Assembly (NCBI RefSeq): GCF_014851765.1 | Contig: NZ_JACVAI010000004.1 | Coordinates: forward strand, 703,256 to 767,255 | Source: Pseudomonas sp. PDM04 | Lineage (GTDB): Bacteria > Pseudomonadota > Gammaproteobacteria > Pseudomonadales > Pseudomonadaceae | Direction: 5' to 3' | Length of the DNA: 64,000 nt | In this document: positions 9,481 to 17,995 of the stretch, piece by piece | Layout: each line of letters begins with the position of its first letter | How positions within the stretch are numbered: position 1 is the first letter of the stretch | Notes under the pieces: model-generated | Seen by the model: the letters and a program-made list of their open reading frames with translations, nothing else | The model's database searches: none | Told to the model about the DNA's origin: nothing | Position numbers and translations under genes: made by a program

Positions 9481-9671
9481 AAAACGACCTTTTCAGGGTT
9501 GAGAGCGTTCTGCGTTCTAATGCGCAATCAAGGTCAATCGCTCTCGTGAACTTCATCCTACGCTGGGACAAAGCGCACACAAAATCTGCGGCATTATATA
9601 CTGGCGCTACTGAAACGGAAACGACACCGCTTGCCGCGTCCATTCCCGGCGCCGCCCACATCGGAAATCCC

Positions 9672-10316
9672 ATGCAACTCAAGAACCCCATCCTCGGCCT
9701 GTGCCAACAGTCCACCTTCATGCTAAGCGCTGCCAAAGTCGACCAATGTCCCGACGACGAAGGCTTTGAAGTGGCCTTCGCCGGGCGTTCCAATGCCGGT
9801 AAATCCAGCGCGTTGAACACCCTGACGCATGCCAGCCTGGCGCGGACTTCGAAGACCCCGGGTCGCACGCAACTCCTCAACTTTTTCAAGCTAGACGATG
9901 ATCGTCGTCTGGTCGACCTGCCCGGCTATGGATATGCAAAAGTGCCCATCCCGCTGAAGCAGCACTGGCAGCGCCACCTGGAAGCGTATCTGGGTGGGCG
10001 CGAAAGTTTGAAAGGCCTGATTCTGATGATGGACATCCGTCATCCAATGACCGACTTCGACCTGCTCATGCTCGACTGGGCTGTGGCCAGCGGCATGCCG
10101 ATGCACATTCTGCTGACCAAGGCGGACAAGCTGACCTACGGCGCGGCGAAAAACGTATTGCTCAAGGTCCAGTCCGAGATTCGCAAAGGCTGGGGCGAGG
10201 CGATCACCATCCAGCTTTTTTCGGCGCCCAAACGCATGGGTCTGGAAGAGGCCTACACTGTACTGGCCGGCTGGCTGGAGCTGGCGGACAAGGGTGCGGA
10301 AATCGCCGAGCAGTAA
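9672..10316 (+). CDS. engB: EngB/YihA/YsxC, ribosome-biogenesis GTPase
   Basis: A 214-residue GTPase with a P-loop (GRSNAGKSS), switch I TPGRTQ, DLPGYGYA and TKADK nucleotide-specificity motif. EngB acts in assembly of the 50S subunit and is essential in many bacteria. The open frame extends 42 codons further upstream, but the ATG at 9672 (followed by QLKNPILGL) matches the family's N-terminus and length, so I use it. It is divergent from the cytochrome genes and convergent with the small RNA and polA. Confidence 0.93.
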   Translation: MQLKNPILGLCQQSTFMLSAAKVDQCPDDEGFEVAFAGRSNAGKSSALNTLTHASLARTSKTPGRTQLLNFFKLDDDRRLVDLPGYGYAKVPIPLKQHWQRHLEAYLGGRESLKGLILMMDIRHPMTDFDLLMLDWAVASGMPMHILLTKADKLTYGAAKNVLLKVQSEIRKGWGEAITIQLFSAPKRMGLEEAYTVLAGWLELADKGAEIAEQ

Positions 10317-10325
10317 ATCGCAGGC

Positions 10326-10371
10326 AAAAAAAACCCCGGACTTCTTATGGGGAGGGGGAAGTTCCGGGGTT
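10326..10371 (-). terminator. terminator of the ErsA-like RNA
   Basis: On the minus strand AACCCCGGA and TCCGGGGTT pair perfectly, extended by GAAG/CTTC across a single-base bulge, with a C-rich loop and a run of eight U residues. This is the strongest intrinsic terminator in this gap and defines the 3' end of the small RNA. Confidence 0.85.
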
Positions 10372-10457
10372 CAAGTTCCGGACCGCTAGGGCGGGGTCCA
10401 GATATCTGCCAACACTTAACACAACATAGGAGCAATGAACGGCTTCACCAGCCATTC
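10326..10457 (-). ncRNA. ersA: ErsA / Spot 42-like small regulatory RNA
   Basis: Seen in sequence: on the minus strand a GAACTA-N17-TCAGA promoter, a predicted start near 10457, and a GC-rich hairpin with a U8 tract ending at 10326, giving about 132 nt. A second stem (GGACC / GGTCC around 10379-10398) precedes the terminator, and the terminator loop is C-rich (CCCCCTCCCC). Known: E. coli spf (Spot 42) lies between polA and yihA, and P. aeruginosa ErsA, 132 nt and AlgU-dependent, lies between the same two genes and regulates algC, oprD and biofilm genes. Location, strand, promoter class and length all agree. The 5' end is a prediction. Confidence 0.82.
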
Positions 10458-10463
10458 AGTTAC

Positions 10464-10491
10464 TCTGAGTCGTGTTTCACGGGTTTAGTTC
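10464..10491 (-). promoter_or_regulatory. AlgU (sigma-22) promoter of the ErsA-like RNA
   Basis: The minus strand reads GAACTA (10491-10486), a 17-base spacer and TCAGA (10468-10464). The AlgU consensus is GAACTT-N16/17-TCtGA, so one base differs in each box. Transcription would begin about 7 bases downstream, near 10457. Confidence 0.75.
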
Positions 10492-10597
10492 CGGACGTTC
10501 AAAAACCATTTGAAATAAGCCGGTTCGATTTCCGAAATAAGTGGTTTCTGAAATGGCCGCGACACTATGCCGCGGCAGAAAAACTTCCCTGCGGAGT

Positions 10598-10673
10598 GGG
10601 CCGGCTCGCGAAGATGTGTCGGTCGACATGACCGTCACTGACGCACCTTCGCGAGCGATCCCGCTCCTGCAGC
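10598..10673. repeat. degenerate REP pair (REPIN)
   Basis: Two inverted arms (GGCTCGCGAAG near 10604 and CTTCGCGAGC near 10643) surround a short spacer just after the polA stop. It resembles the CGCGAA-type extragenic palindromes of fluorescent pseudomonads, with more divergence than the other copies in the window. Confidence 0.65.
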
Positions 10674-10677
10674 AGGC

Positions 10678-13449
10678 TCAGTGGGCCTCATCCCAGTTGT
10701 TGCCCACGCCAACCTCCACCAGCAACGGCACGTCTAGCTTCGCGGCGTTGCTCATGTGCTGGCGGATTTCCTCGCGAACCTGATCGACCAGGTCCTCGCG
10801 CACCTCCAGCACCAGTTCATCGTGCACCTGCAGGATGACCTTGGCGTCCAGGCCCGAGTTCGTCAGCCAGTTATCCACAGCCACCATGGCTTTCTTGATG
10901 ATGTCCGCCGCGGTGCCTTGCATCGGCGCGTTGATCGCGGTGCGTTCGGCGCCTTTGCGCAGGGCCGGGTTTTTCGCATTGATGTCCGGCAGGTACAGGC
11001 GCCGGCCGAAGATGGTTTCGACGAAGCCTTGTTCGGCCGCCTGGGCGCGGGTGCGCTCCATGTACTCGAGGACGCCCGGGTAACGGGCGAAATAGCGGTC
11101 GATATAAGCCTGGGACTGCTTGCGGTCGACGCCAATCTGCTTGGCCAGGCCAAACGCGCTCATGCCGTAGATCAAGCCAAAGTTGATCGCCTTGGCGCTG
11201 CGCCGCTGATCGGTGGTGACCTGTGCCAGGTCGACGCCGAACACTTCGGCGGCGGTGGCCTTGTGCACGTCCAGGTCATTGCGGAAGGCGTGCAACAAAC
11301 CTTCATCCCTGGCCAGGTGCGCCATGATCCGCAGTTCGATTTGCGAGTAGTCCGCCGCCAGCAGTTTGTAGCCTTTTGGGGCAACGAACGCCTGACGAAT
11401 CCGACGGCCTTCGGCCGTGCGGATCGGAATGTTCTGCAGGTTGGGATCACTGGACGACAAGCGCCCGGTCGCCGCGACGGCCTGGTGGTAGGAGGTGTGG
11501 ATCCGCCCGGTGCGCGGGTTGATCTGTTCCGGCAGGCGATCGGTGTAGGTGCTTTTCAGTTTGCTCATCGAGCGGTATTGCATCAGCACCTTGGGCAGCG
11601 GGTAATCCTGCTCGGCGAGTTCCGCCAGCACCGCTTCGGCCGTCGAGGCCTGGCCCTTGGCGGTTTTGCTGAGGATCGGCAGACCCAGCTTTTCGTACAG
11701 GATGACGCCCAGTTGCTTCGGCGAGCCGAGGTTGAACTCCTCGCCGGCGATGGCGAACGCTTCACGTTCCAGCGCGACCATTTTCTCGCCCAGTTCGACG
11801 CTCTGGATCCCCAGCAGGTTGGCATCGACCAGCGCGCCCTGGCGTTCGATCCGCGCGAGCACCGGCACCAGCGGCATTTCGATGTCGCTCAGTACTTTGC
11901 CCAGGCTTGGAATGGCGTTGAGCTTTTCCTGCAGGGTCTGATGCAAGCGCAACGTCACGTCAGCGTCTTCGGCGGCGTAGGGCCCGGCCAGTTCCAGAGC
12001 GATCTGGTCGAAGGTCAGCTGCTTGGCGCCCTTGCCGGCGATGTCCTGAAAGCCGATGGTGGTGTGGTTCAGGTACTTCAGCGCCAGGCTGTCCATGTCG
12101 TGACGGGTGGCAGTGGAGTCCAGCACATAGGACTCGAGCATGGTGTCGAAGGCGATGCCCTGCACATGGATGCCGTCGTTCGGGTCGCCGCCGATGGCAC
12201 AGTTGGCCAGGATGTTCATGTCGTACTTCGCGTGCTGGCCGACCTTGAGTTTGTTCGGGTCTTCCAGGATCGGTTTCAGTGCGCGCAGCACGGTGTCACG
12301 ATCCAGCTGATCCGGCACGCCCATGTAGGAATGGGTCAGCGGGATGTAGGCCGCTTCGTTGGCCTTGACCGCGAACGAGAGGCCGACCAGTTGTGCCTGC
12401 TGCGCATCCAGGCCGGTGGTTTCGGTATCGAAGGCAAACAGGCTGGCGTCGTTGAGCTTCTTCAGCCACAGGTCGAAATCGGCCTGGGTCAGGATCGTGG
12501 TGTATTGGCGTTCGGTCTCGCCGGCCGCTTCTTCGACCACGGGCGCGGACACTTCCTGGCCGGAGCGCTTGGCATCGCGCTGGTTCTCTTCGAACCAGCT
12601 CTTGAACTCCAGCAAGGTATAGAGCTCGGCAAGTGCGTCGTGATCAGGCGGTCCCATCTGCAGATCGTCGAGGCCGATGTCCAGCGGCACGTCGATCTTG
12701 ATCGTCGCCAGTTGATAGGAGAGAAACGCCATCTCCTTGTGCTCTTCGAGCTTGGCCGGCAGCGTTTTCGCACCACGGATCGGCAGGGTCGGGACGATGT
12801 CCAACTGCGCGTACAGCTCGGTCAGACCGCCGTTCACCCCCACCAGCAGGCCGGAAGCGGTCTTCGGACCGATGCCCGGAACGCCCGGGATGTTGTCGGA
12901 AGAGTCGCCCATCAGCGCCAGGTAATCGATTATCTGCTCGGGAGCGACGCCGAATTTCTCCTTCACGCCTTCCACGTCCAGTGCGCTACCGGTCATGGTG
13001 TTGACCAAGGTAATGTGGCCGTCGACCAATTGCGCCATGTCCTTGTCGCCGGTGGAGATGATCACCGGGCGGTCGGCCGCCGCGCTACTGCGGGCCAGGG
13101 TGCCGATCACGTCATCGGCCTCGACGCCGTCGACGCACAGCAATGGAAAACCCAGCGCCTTGACGCTGTCGTGCAGCGGCTGGATCTGTACCCGCATGTC
13201 GTCGGGCATGCTGGGGCGGTTGGCCTTGTACTCGGCGTACATTTCATCGCGAAATGTCCCGCCCTTGGCGTCGAACACCACGGCGAAGGGGCTGTCCGGG
13301 TACTGCTTGCGCAGACTCTTGAGCATGTTCAACACGCCTTTGACCGCTCCGGTCGGCAGGCCTTTGGAGGTGGTCAGCGGTGGCAGGGCGTGGAAGGCCC
13401 GGTACAGATAAGAAGAACCGTCCACCAGGACGAGGGGGGCTTGGCTCAT
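10678..13449 (-). CDS. polA: DNA polymerase I
   Basis: A 923-residue enzyme for Okazaki-fragment processing and repair. The N-terminal 5' nuclease (LVDGSSYLYRAFHAL, GDKDMAQLV, GPKTASGLL) is followed by a proofreading 3'-5' exonuclease with its acidic residues present (FDTETTGLD, KYDMNIL, AAEDADVT) and an A-family polymerase domain with motif A DYSQIELR, motif B (RRSAKAINFGLIYG) and motif C VHDELVLEV. All three activities look intact. The open frame starts 4 codons earlier at 13461, but ATG 13449 (SQAPLVLVDG) matches the family N-terminus. Confidence 0.97.
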   Translation of the reverse strand: MSQAPLVLVDGSSYLYRAFHALPPLTTSKGLPTGAVKGVLNMLKSLRKQYPDSPFAVVFDAKGGTFRDEMYAEYKANRPSMPDDMRVQIQPLHDSVKALGFPLLCVDGVEADDVIGTLARSSAAADRPVIISTGDKDMAQLVDGHITLVNTMTGSALDVEGVKEKFGVAPEQIIDYLALMGDSSDNIPGVPGIGPKTASGLLVGVNGGLTELYAQLDIVPTLPIRGAKTLPAKLEEHKEMAFLSYQLATIKIDVPLDIGLDDLQMGPPDHDALAELYTLLEFKSWFEENQRDAKRSGQEVSAPVVEEAAGETERQYTTILTQADFDLWLKKLNDASLFAFDTETTGLDAQQAQLVGLSFAVKANEAAYIPLTHSYMGVPDQLDRDTVLRALKPILEDPNKLKVGQHAKYDMNILANCAIGGDPNDGIHVQGIAFDTMLESYVLDSTATRHDMDSLALKYLNHTTIGFQDIAGKGAKQLTFDQIALELAGPYAAEDADVTLRLHQTLQEKLNAIPSLGKVLSDIEMPLVPVLARIERQGALVDANLLGIQSVELGEKMVALEREAFAIAGEEFNLGSPKQLGVILYEKLGLPILSKTAKGQASTAEAVLAELAEQDYPLPKVLMQYRSMSKLKSTYTDRLPEQINPRTGRIHTSYHQAVAATGRLSSSDPNLQNIPIRTAEGRRIRQAFVAPKGYKLLAADYSQIELRIMAHLARDEGLLHAFRNDLDVHKATAAEVFGVDLAQVTTDQRRSAKAINFGLIYGMSAFGLAKQIGVDRKQSQAYIDRYFARYPGVLEYMERTRAQAAEQGFVETIFGRRLYLPDINAKNPALRKGAERTAINAPMQGTAADIIKKAMVAVDNWLTNSGLDAKVILQVHDELVLEVREDLVDQVREEIRQHMSNAAKLDVPLLVEVGVGNNWDEAH

Positions 13450-13523
13450 GAGCAGGATCAACCTTTTCGGCGGGTCCGGCGCTAGAATAGCGGGACCGTT
13501 GACGACAAAGGGACAAGGTTATC

Positions 13524-13814
13524 ATGCGTACACTAAATCGCCTGTTGCTGGCTGGCTTGTTTGCAATTGCACCGCTGGCCGTGATGGCCGCGGATGATGC
13601 GCCATCGCCGGAACCGGATGTGACCATCCGTACCGAAGGCGATAACACGATCAAGGAATACCGCCAGAATGGTTTCCTGTACGCCATCCAGGTGACGCCG
13701 AAGGGCGGCAAGCCGTACTTTCTGGTGCGCGCCGATGGATCGGACGGTAACTTCATCCGCTCGGATCAGCCGGATATGCTGATTCCGGCGTGGAAGATTT
13801 TCGAATGGAAGTAA
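13524..13814 (+). CDS. DUF2782 small periplasmic protein
   Basis: A 96-residue protein with a clean signal peptide (cleavage near VMAADD) and a short mature domain, matching the DUF2782 family found next to polA and thrB in Pseudomonas (PA5494). Function is unknown. It is divergent from polA (75 bases between starts) and lies 57 bases upstream of thrB in the same direction, so the two may be co-transcribed. Confidence 0.85.
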   Translation: MRTLNRLLLAGLFAIAPLAVMAADDAPSPEPDVTIRTEGDNTIKEYRQNGFLYAIQVTPKGGKPYFLVRADGSDGNFIRSDQPDMLIPAWKIFEWK

Positions 13815-13871
13815 TTTCTTAATTTCAATTGGCGCCCGCTCCCTGGCGGCGCCCGTACTGGCAGTTAAAAC

Positions 13872-14822
13872 ATGTCTGTGTTCACCCCGCTGGCTCGGCC
13901 CGAGCTGGAAACCTTTCTCGCCCCTTACGGGCTCGGCCGCCTGCTCGATTTCCAGGGGATTGCCGCCGGTAGCGAAAACACCAATTTCTTCATCAGCCTG
14001 GAACAGGGCGAATTCGTCCTGACCCTGGTCGAGCGGGGGCCGGTGCAGGAGATGCCGTTCTTCATCGAGCTGCTGGATGTGCTGCACGAGGCCAACCTGC
14101 CGGTGCCTTACGCGTTGCGCACCACCGACGGCGTCGCCTTGCGCGAACTGGCCGGCAAGCCTGCGCTGCTGCAACCGCGCCTGGCCGGCAAGCACATCAA
14201 GCAGGCCAACGCCCAGCATTGCACCCAGGTGGGTGAGTTGCTCGGCCATCTGCACCTGGCGACCCAGGCCAACATGATCAAGCGCAAGACCGATCGAGGC
14301 CTGGACTGGATGCTGGAAGAGGGCGCGCAGTTTCTTTCGCACCTCGATGCCGGGCAGAAAGACCTGCTGGAGCGGGCGCTGGATGAAATCACCCGGCAGA
14401 AAGAGAAAATCCTGGCGCTGCCACGCGCCAACATCCACGCCGACCTGTTCCGTGACAACGCGATGTTCGAAGGCACGCACCTGACCGGTTTGATCGACTT
14501 CTACAACGCGTGCTCGGGGCCGATGCTCTATGACGTGGCGATTGCGCTGAACGACTGGTGTTCGGATGACGCCGGCCTGATCGATGGGCCACGGGCCCGT
14601 GCGTTGCTCGGCGCGTATGCAGCGCTGCGGCCGTTCACCGCTGCCGAAGCGGAGCTGTGGCCGACCATGCTGCGTGTGGCGTGCGTGCGGTTCTGGTTAT
14701 CGCGCTTGATTGCGGCGCAGTCATTCGCCGGGCAGGACGTGCTGATTCACGATCCGATGGAATTCCAGTTGCGATTGGCGCAGCGGCAGAAGGTCAGTAC
14801 GCCACTGCCTTTTGCCCTCTAA
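13872..14822 (+). CDS. thrB: homoserine kinase, APH-like (ThrB type 2)
   Basis: A 316-residue kinase of the aminoglycoside phosphotransferase-like fold, not the GHMP-type ThrB of E. coli. Visible features are the ATP-binding N-lobe (GSENTNFFI) and the catalytic Brenner-type motif HADLFRDN followed by GLIDFYNA with the metal-binding Asp. It phosphorylates homoserine for threonine synthesis. The family length and position beside polA match PA5495. A REP pair lies directly downstream. Confidence 0.93.
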   Translation: MSVFTPLARPELETFLAPYGLGRLLDFQGIAAGSENTNFFISLEQGEFVLTLVERGPVQEMPFFIELLDVLHEANLPVPYALRTTDGVALRELAGKPALLQPRLAGKHIKQANAQHCTQVGELLGHLHLATQANMIKRKTDRGLDWMLEEGAQFLSHLDAGQKDLLERALDEITRQKEKILALPRANIHADLFRDNAMFEGTHLTGLIDFYNACSGPMLYDVAIALNDWCSDDAGLIDGPRARALLGAYAALRPFTAAEAELWPTMLRVACVRFWLSRLIAAQSFAGQDVLIHDPMEFQLRLAQRQKVSTPLPFAL

Positions 14823-14826
14823 AAGC

Positions 14827-14905
14827 ATCGCGAGCAGGCTCGCTCGCACATTGGATCTTTAGTGCGAATGAAATCCTCTGTGGGAGCGAGCCTGCTCGCG
14901 ATAAG
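14827..14905. repeat. REPIN (inverted REP pair)
   Basis: ATCGCGAGCAGGCTCGCTCGCACA and its inverted partner beginning TGTGGGAGCGAGCC flank about 35 bases between the convergent thrB and znuA genes. Confidence 0.85.
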
Positions 14906-14922
14906 GTCACCTCAATTTTTGA

Positions 14923-15852
14923 TCAAAGCGACTCCAGACACCCCGCCAGGTCATTCCCCAATTTCTCCAGCACCTGCTCATAGCCCTGGGCCGTGGCCGG
15001 GGTGTAACCGCCCAGCGCATCCAGCTCCGCCAGCTTCACCGGTAAGCCGGCCACCAGTGTCTCCGCCAGGCGCGGGCGCAACGGTGGCTCGCTGAACACG
15101 CAGGTCTTGCCGACTTCCTGCAGGCGAGTGCGCATGGCTGCGACGTGCTGGGCACCGGGCTGCACTTCAGCGGCGACACTGAAAACGCCGGTGTGCTTCA
15201 GGCCGTAGGCGTCTTCGAAGTAGTCGAACGCTTCATGAAAAACGAAATACGGTTTGCCGGCGATGCCCGCCAGGCGCGCCTTCAGGCGCAGGTCCAGCGC
15301 ATCCAGACGCTCATCGAACGCCTTGAGATTGCTCTGGTAGCGCGGCGCATTTTCCGGATCGGCTGCACTCAGGTCGGCGGCCATTTTCGCCGCAATCACC
15401 CGGGCATTCACGGGCGATAACCACAGGTGGGCGTCCAGGCTGCCCGGGCGGTGGTCGTGGTCATGCTCGTCGGCTTCTTCGGCGTGGGAATGGCTGTCCT
15501 CGGCAAAACGGCGCAGTTTCAGCCCCGGCAGATCCTGCACGGCGACGCTCGGCAACGTACGCCCCTTCAACACGCGAGGCAGGAAACCTTCCATGTCCGG
15601 ACCGATCCAGTAAACCAGGTCCACGGATTGCACCTTCCGTACGTCGGATGGGCGCAGTGCGTAATTATGCGGTGAAGCGCCGGGCGGCAGCAGCACCTCG
15701 GGGATCGCCACGCCGTCCTGCACCGCAGCGGCAATCAGCTGCAGCGGCTTGATGCTGGTGAGGACTTTGACGTCGGCCTGGGCCGAGCCGATGAGCAGGA
15801 AACTTGCGACGAATGCGACAAAGATGGAAAAAAGTCGGGACACGATGACCAC
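14923..15852 (-). CDS. znuA: ZnuA, zinc ABC transporter substrate-binding protein
   Basis: A 309-residue periplasmic protein of the cluster A-I metal-binding family. It has a signal peptide (cleavage near AQADVK), zinc-ligand positions in PHNYALRP, DAHLWLSP and VFHEAFDYF, and a flexible His/Asp/Glu-rich loop (HSHAEEADEHDHDH, around residues 123-136) typical of zinc rather than manganese binders. It hands Zn(II) to ZnuB/ZnuC. It is divergent from zur with a Zur-box candidate in the 57-base gap, so repression by zinc-loaded Zur is expected. Confidence 0.95.
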   Translation of the reverse strand: MVIVSRLFSIFVAFVASFLLIGSAQADVKVLTSIKPLQLIAAAVQDGVAIPEVLLPPGASPHNYALRPSDVRKVQSVDLVYWIGPDMEGFLPRVLKGRTLPSVAVQDLPGLKLRRFAEDSHSHAEEADEHDHDHRPGSLDAHLWLSPVNARVIAAKMAADLSAADPENAPRYQSNLKAFDERLDALDLRLKARLAGIAGKPYFVFHEAFDYFEDAYGLKHTGVFSVAAEVQPGAQHVAAMRTRLQEVGKTCVFSEPPLRPRLAETLVAGLPVKLAELDALGGYTPATAQGYEQVLEKLGNDLAGCLESL

Positions 15853-15870
15853 TCAAGGAGGTAAGAACGG

Positions 15871-15883
15871 GTAACATAATAAC
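15871..15883. promoter_or_regulatory. Zur box candidate between znuA and zur
   Basis: GTAACATAATAAC matches 10 of 12 defined positions of the gammaproteobacterial Zur core GTTATANTATAAC. It is centred in the 57-base gap between the divergent znuA and zur starts, where one operator could repress both. Confidence 0.6.
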
Positions 15884-15909
15884 GTCTCTCACAAAACTCG
15901 TCGCCGCTC

Positions 15910-16392
15910 ATGCCTATCACACCGATTGCCAGCCGTCCCCACGACCACTCTCATTGCGTTCACAGCGCCCTGTCTGAGGCCGATGCCCTGTGTGCGCGTC
16001 AAGGCTTGCGCCTGACTGCGCTGCGCCGGCGAGTGCTGGAACTGGTATGGCAAAGCCACAAGCCATTGGGTGCCTACGACATCCTGGCGGTGCTCAGTGA
16101 CCAGGACGGCCGCCGCGCCGCGCCCCCGACCGTGTATCGCGCGCTGGATTTCCTGCTGGAAAACGGCCTGGTGCACCGGATCTCATCGCTCAACGCTTTC
16201 GTCGGCTGCAATCACCCGGAGCATGCGCACCAGGGGCAATTCCTCATTTGCCGCGAATGCCATGCCGCCATTGAGCTTGAACAGAAATCCATCAGCGACG
16301 CGATCGTCGGCAGCGCCAGGGATGTCGGTTTCGTCGTCGAAGGCCAGACGGTTGAAGTCGTCGGCCTGTGCTCGGGTTGCCAGGGGGCTTGA
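15910..16392 (+). CDS. zur: Zur, zinc-responsive Fur-family repressor
   Basis: A 160-residue Fur-family protein with a winged-helix domain (GLRLTALRRRVLELV; PPTVYRALDFL) and a dimerisation domain carrying two CxxC pairs (CREC and CSGC) for the structural zinc. A His-rich N-terminus (PHDHSHCVH) is an extra. Known as np20/zur in P. aeruginosa, it represses znuA and znuCB when zinc is sufficient. Its stop overlaps the znuC start (TGATG), giving a zur-znuC-znuB operon. Confidence 0.94.
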   Translation: MPITPIASRPHDHSHCVHSALSEADALCARQGLRLTALRRRVLELVWQSHKPLGAYDILAVLSDQDGRRAAPPTVYRALDFLLENGLVHRISSLNAFVGCNHPEHAHQGQFLICRECHAAIELEQKSISDAIVGSARDVGFVVEGQTVEVVGLCSGCQGA

Positions 16393-17177
16393 TGAGCAAC
16401 GCGCTGATCCGCCTCGAGCAGGTGGCCGTCACCTTCGCCGGGCAAAAGGTGCTGGATAACATCGAACTGAGCGTCGAGCCGGGGCAGATCGTGACCCTGA
16501 TCGGCCCCAACGGTGCGGGCAAGACCACGCTGGTGCGGGCCGTGCTCGGCTTGTTGAAGCCCGACACCGGCAGCGTCTGGCGCAAGCCGAAGCTGCGGGT
16601 CGGGTACATGCCGCAAAAGCTGCATGTCGACCCCACTCTGCCATTATCGGTGCTGCGTTTTTTGCGCCTGGTGCCCGGAGTGGATCGCCCTCGCGCCTTG
16701 GCGGCGCTCAAGGAAGTCGGCGCCGAGCAGGTGATCGACAGCCCGGTGCAAAGCGTTTCCGGCGGCGAAATGCAGCGGGTGCTGCTGGCCCGGGCGCTGT
16801 TGCGCGAACCCGAATTGCTGGTGCTCGACGAGCCGGTGCAGGGCGTCGACGTCGCGGGCCAGGCTGAGCTGTACAGCCTGATTACCCGTCTGCGCGACCG
16901 CCACGGCTGCGGCGTGTTGATGGTGTCCCATGATTTGCACCTGGTCATGAGCACCACTGATCAGGTGGTGTGCCTCAACCGTCACGTCTGCTGTTCCGGG
17001 CACCCCGAGCAGGTCAGTGGCGATCCGGCGTTCGTCGAGCTGTTCGGCAAGAACGCCCCGAGCCTGGCGATTTACCACCATCATCACGACCACGCCCACG
17101 ACTTGCATGGCTCGGTTGTCACCGCGTCCTCGGCGGTCCAACCCCACGTTCACGGAGATGGCTGCAAGCATGGCTGA
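16392..17177 (+). CDS. znuC: ZnuC, zinc ABC transporter ATPase
   Basis: A 261-residue ABC ATPase with Walker A GPNGAGKTT, signature VSGGEMQRVLL, Walker B LLVLDEP and the switch His in VSHDLHL. The C-terminus is His-rich (HHHHDHAHD, then HVHGDGCKHG), a feature of zinc systems. The open frame begins 8 codons earlier (16368), but the ATG at 16392 overlapping the zur stop is the family start. It overlaps znuB by 8 bases. Confidence 0.95.
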   Translation: MSNALIRLEQVAVTFAGQKVLDNIELSVEPGQIVTLIGPNGAGKTTLVRAVLGLLKPDTGSVWRKPKLRVGYMPQKLHVDPTLPLSVLRFLRLVPGVDRPRALAALKEVGAEQVIDSPVQSVSGGEMQRVLLARALLREPELLVLDEPVQGVDVAGQAELYSLITRLRDRHGCGVLMVSHDLHLVMSTTDQVVCLNRHVCCSGHPEQVSGDPAFVELFGKNAPSLAIYHHHHDHAHDLHGSVVTASSAVQPHVHGDGCKHG

Positions 17178-17958
17178 TTTTCTGCTCTATGCCCTGCTTG
17201 CAGGTCTGGCTCTGGCGCTGGTGGCAGGGCCGTTGGGCTCTTTCGTGGTCTGGCGGCGCATGGCTTATTTCGGCGATACCCTGTCCCACGCAGCGTTGCT
17301 CGGCGTGGCGCTGGGCTTCCTGCTGGATGTCAGCCCGACGGTGGCGGTGACCGTCGGCTGCCTGCTGTTGGCGGTGCTGCTGGTGACGCTGCAACAGCGC
17401 CAGCCATTGGCGTCGGACACACTGTTGGGAATTCTCGCACCGAGCACGCTCTCACTCGGTCTGGTCGTACTAAGCTTCATGCACGAAGTGCGGATCGACC
17501 TGATGGCGTATCTGTTCGGCGACCTGCTGGCGATCAGTCCCACCGACCTGGCGTGGATTCTCGGCGGCAGTGCAGCGGTGCTGGTGTTGTTGGTGACGCT
17601 GTGGCGGCCCTTGCTGGCGATCACGGTGCATGAAGAACTGGCCCGCGTGGAAGGTTTGCCGGTGCCGGCGCTGCGCATGACCCTGATGTTGCTGATCGCC
17701 GTGGTGATTGCCGTGGCGATGAAAATCGTCGGTGTGTTGCTAATTACGTCACTGCTGATCATTCCCGCGGCTGCGGCACAACGTCACGCCCGTTCACCGG
17801 AGCAGATGGCGCTGGGCGCGAGCCTGCTGGGCATGCTCGCGGTGTGTGGCGGGCTGGCGTTGTCCTGGTTCAAGGACACCCCGGCGGGCCCGTCAATCGT
17901 GGTGACGGCCGCCGCACTGTTTCTGCTGAGTTTTGTCCTGCCCCGTCGAGGGGTGTAG
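17170..17958 (+). CDS. znuB: ZnuB, zinc ABC transporter permease
   Basis: A 262-residue polytopic inner-membrane protein of the ABC-3 family with about eight hydrophobic helices. The start MADFLLYALL at 17170 is chosen inside the end of znuC; an in-frame ATG four codons upstream (17158) is possible. With ZnuA and ZnuC it forms the high-affinity zinc importer. Confidence 0.94.
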   Translation: MADFLLYALLAGLALALVAGPLGSFVVWRRMAYFGDTLSHAALLGVALGFLLDVSPTVAVTVGCLLLAVLLVTLQQRQPLASDTLLGILAPSTLSLGLVVLSFMHEVRIDLMAYLFGDLLAISPTDLAWILGGSAAVLVLLVTLWRPLLAITVHEELARVEGLPVPALRMTLMLLIAVVIAVAMKIVGVLLITSLLIIPAAAAQRHARSPEQMALGASLLGMLAVCGGLALSWFKDTPAGPSIVVTAAALFLLSFVLPRRGV

Positions 17959-17995
17959 ACTTGCTCGTTTTTTGCGCAAATAGAGAGTCGCAGGA

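Noticed and set aside
10435..10488. 17-codon frame with AGGAG before ATG on the strand opposite the ErsA-like RNA
   Set aside because: Too short to trust; the ribosome-site likeness is within the conserved RNA sequence on the other strand.
10756..13485. Long plus-strand open frame of 909 codons
   Set aside because: It is antisense to polA, whose domains and motifs are complete on the minus strand; long antisense frames are common in high-GC DNA.
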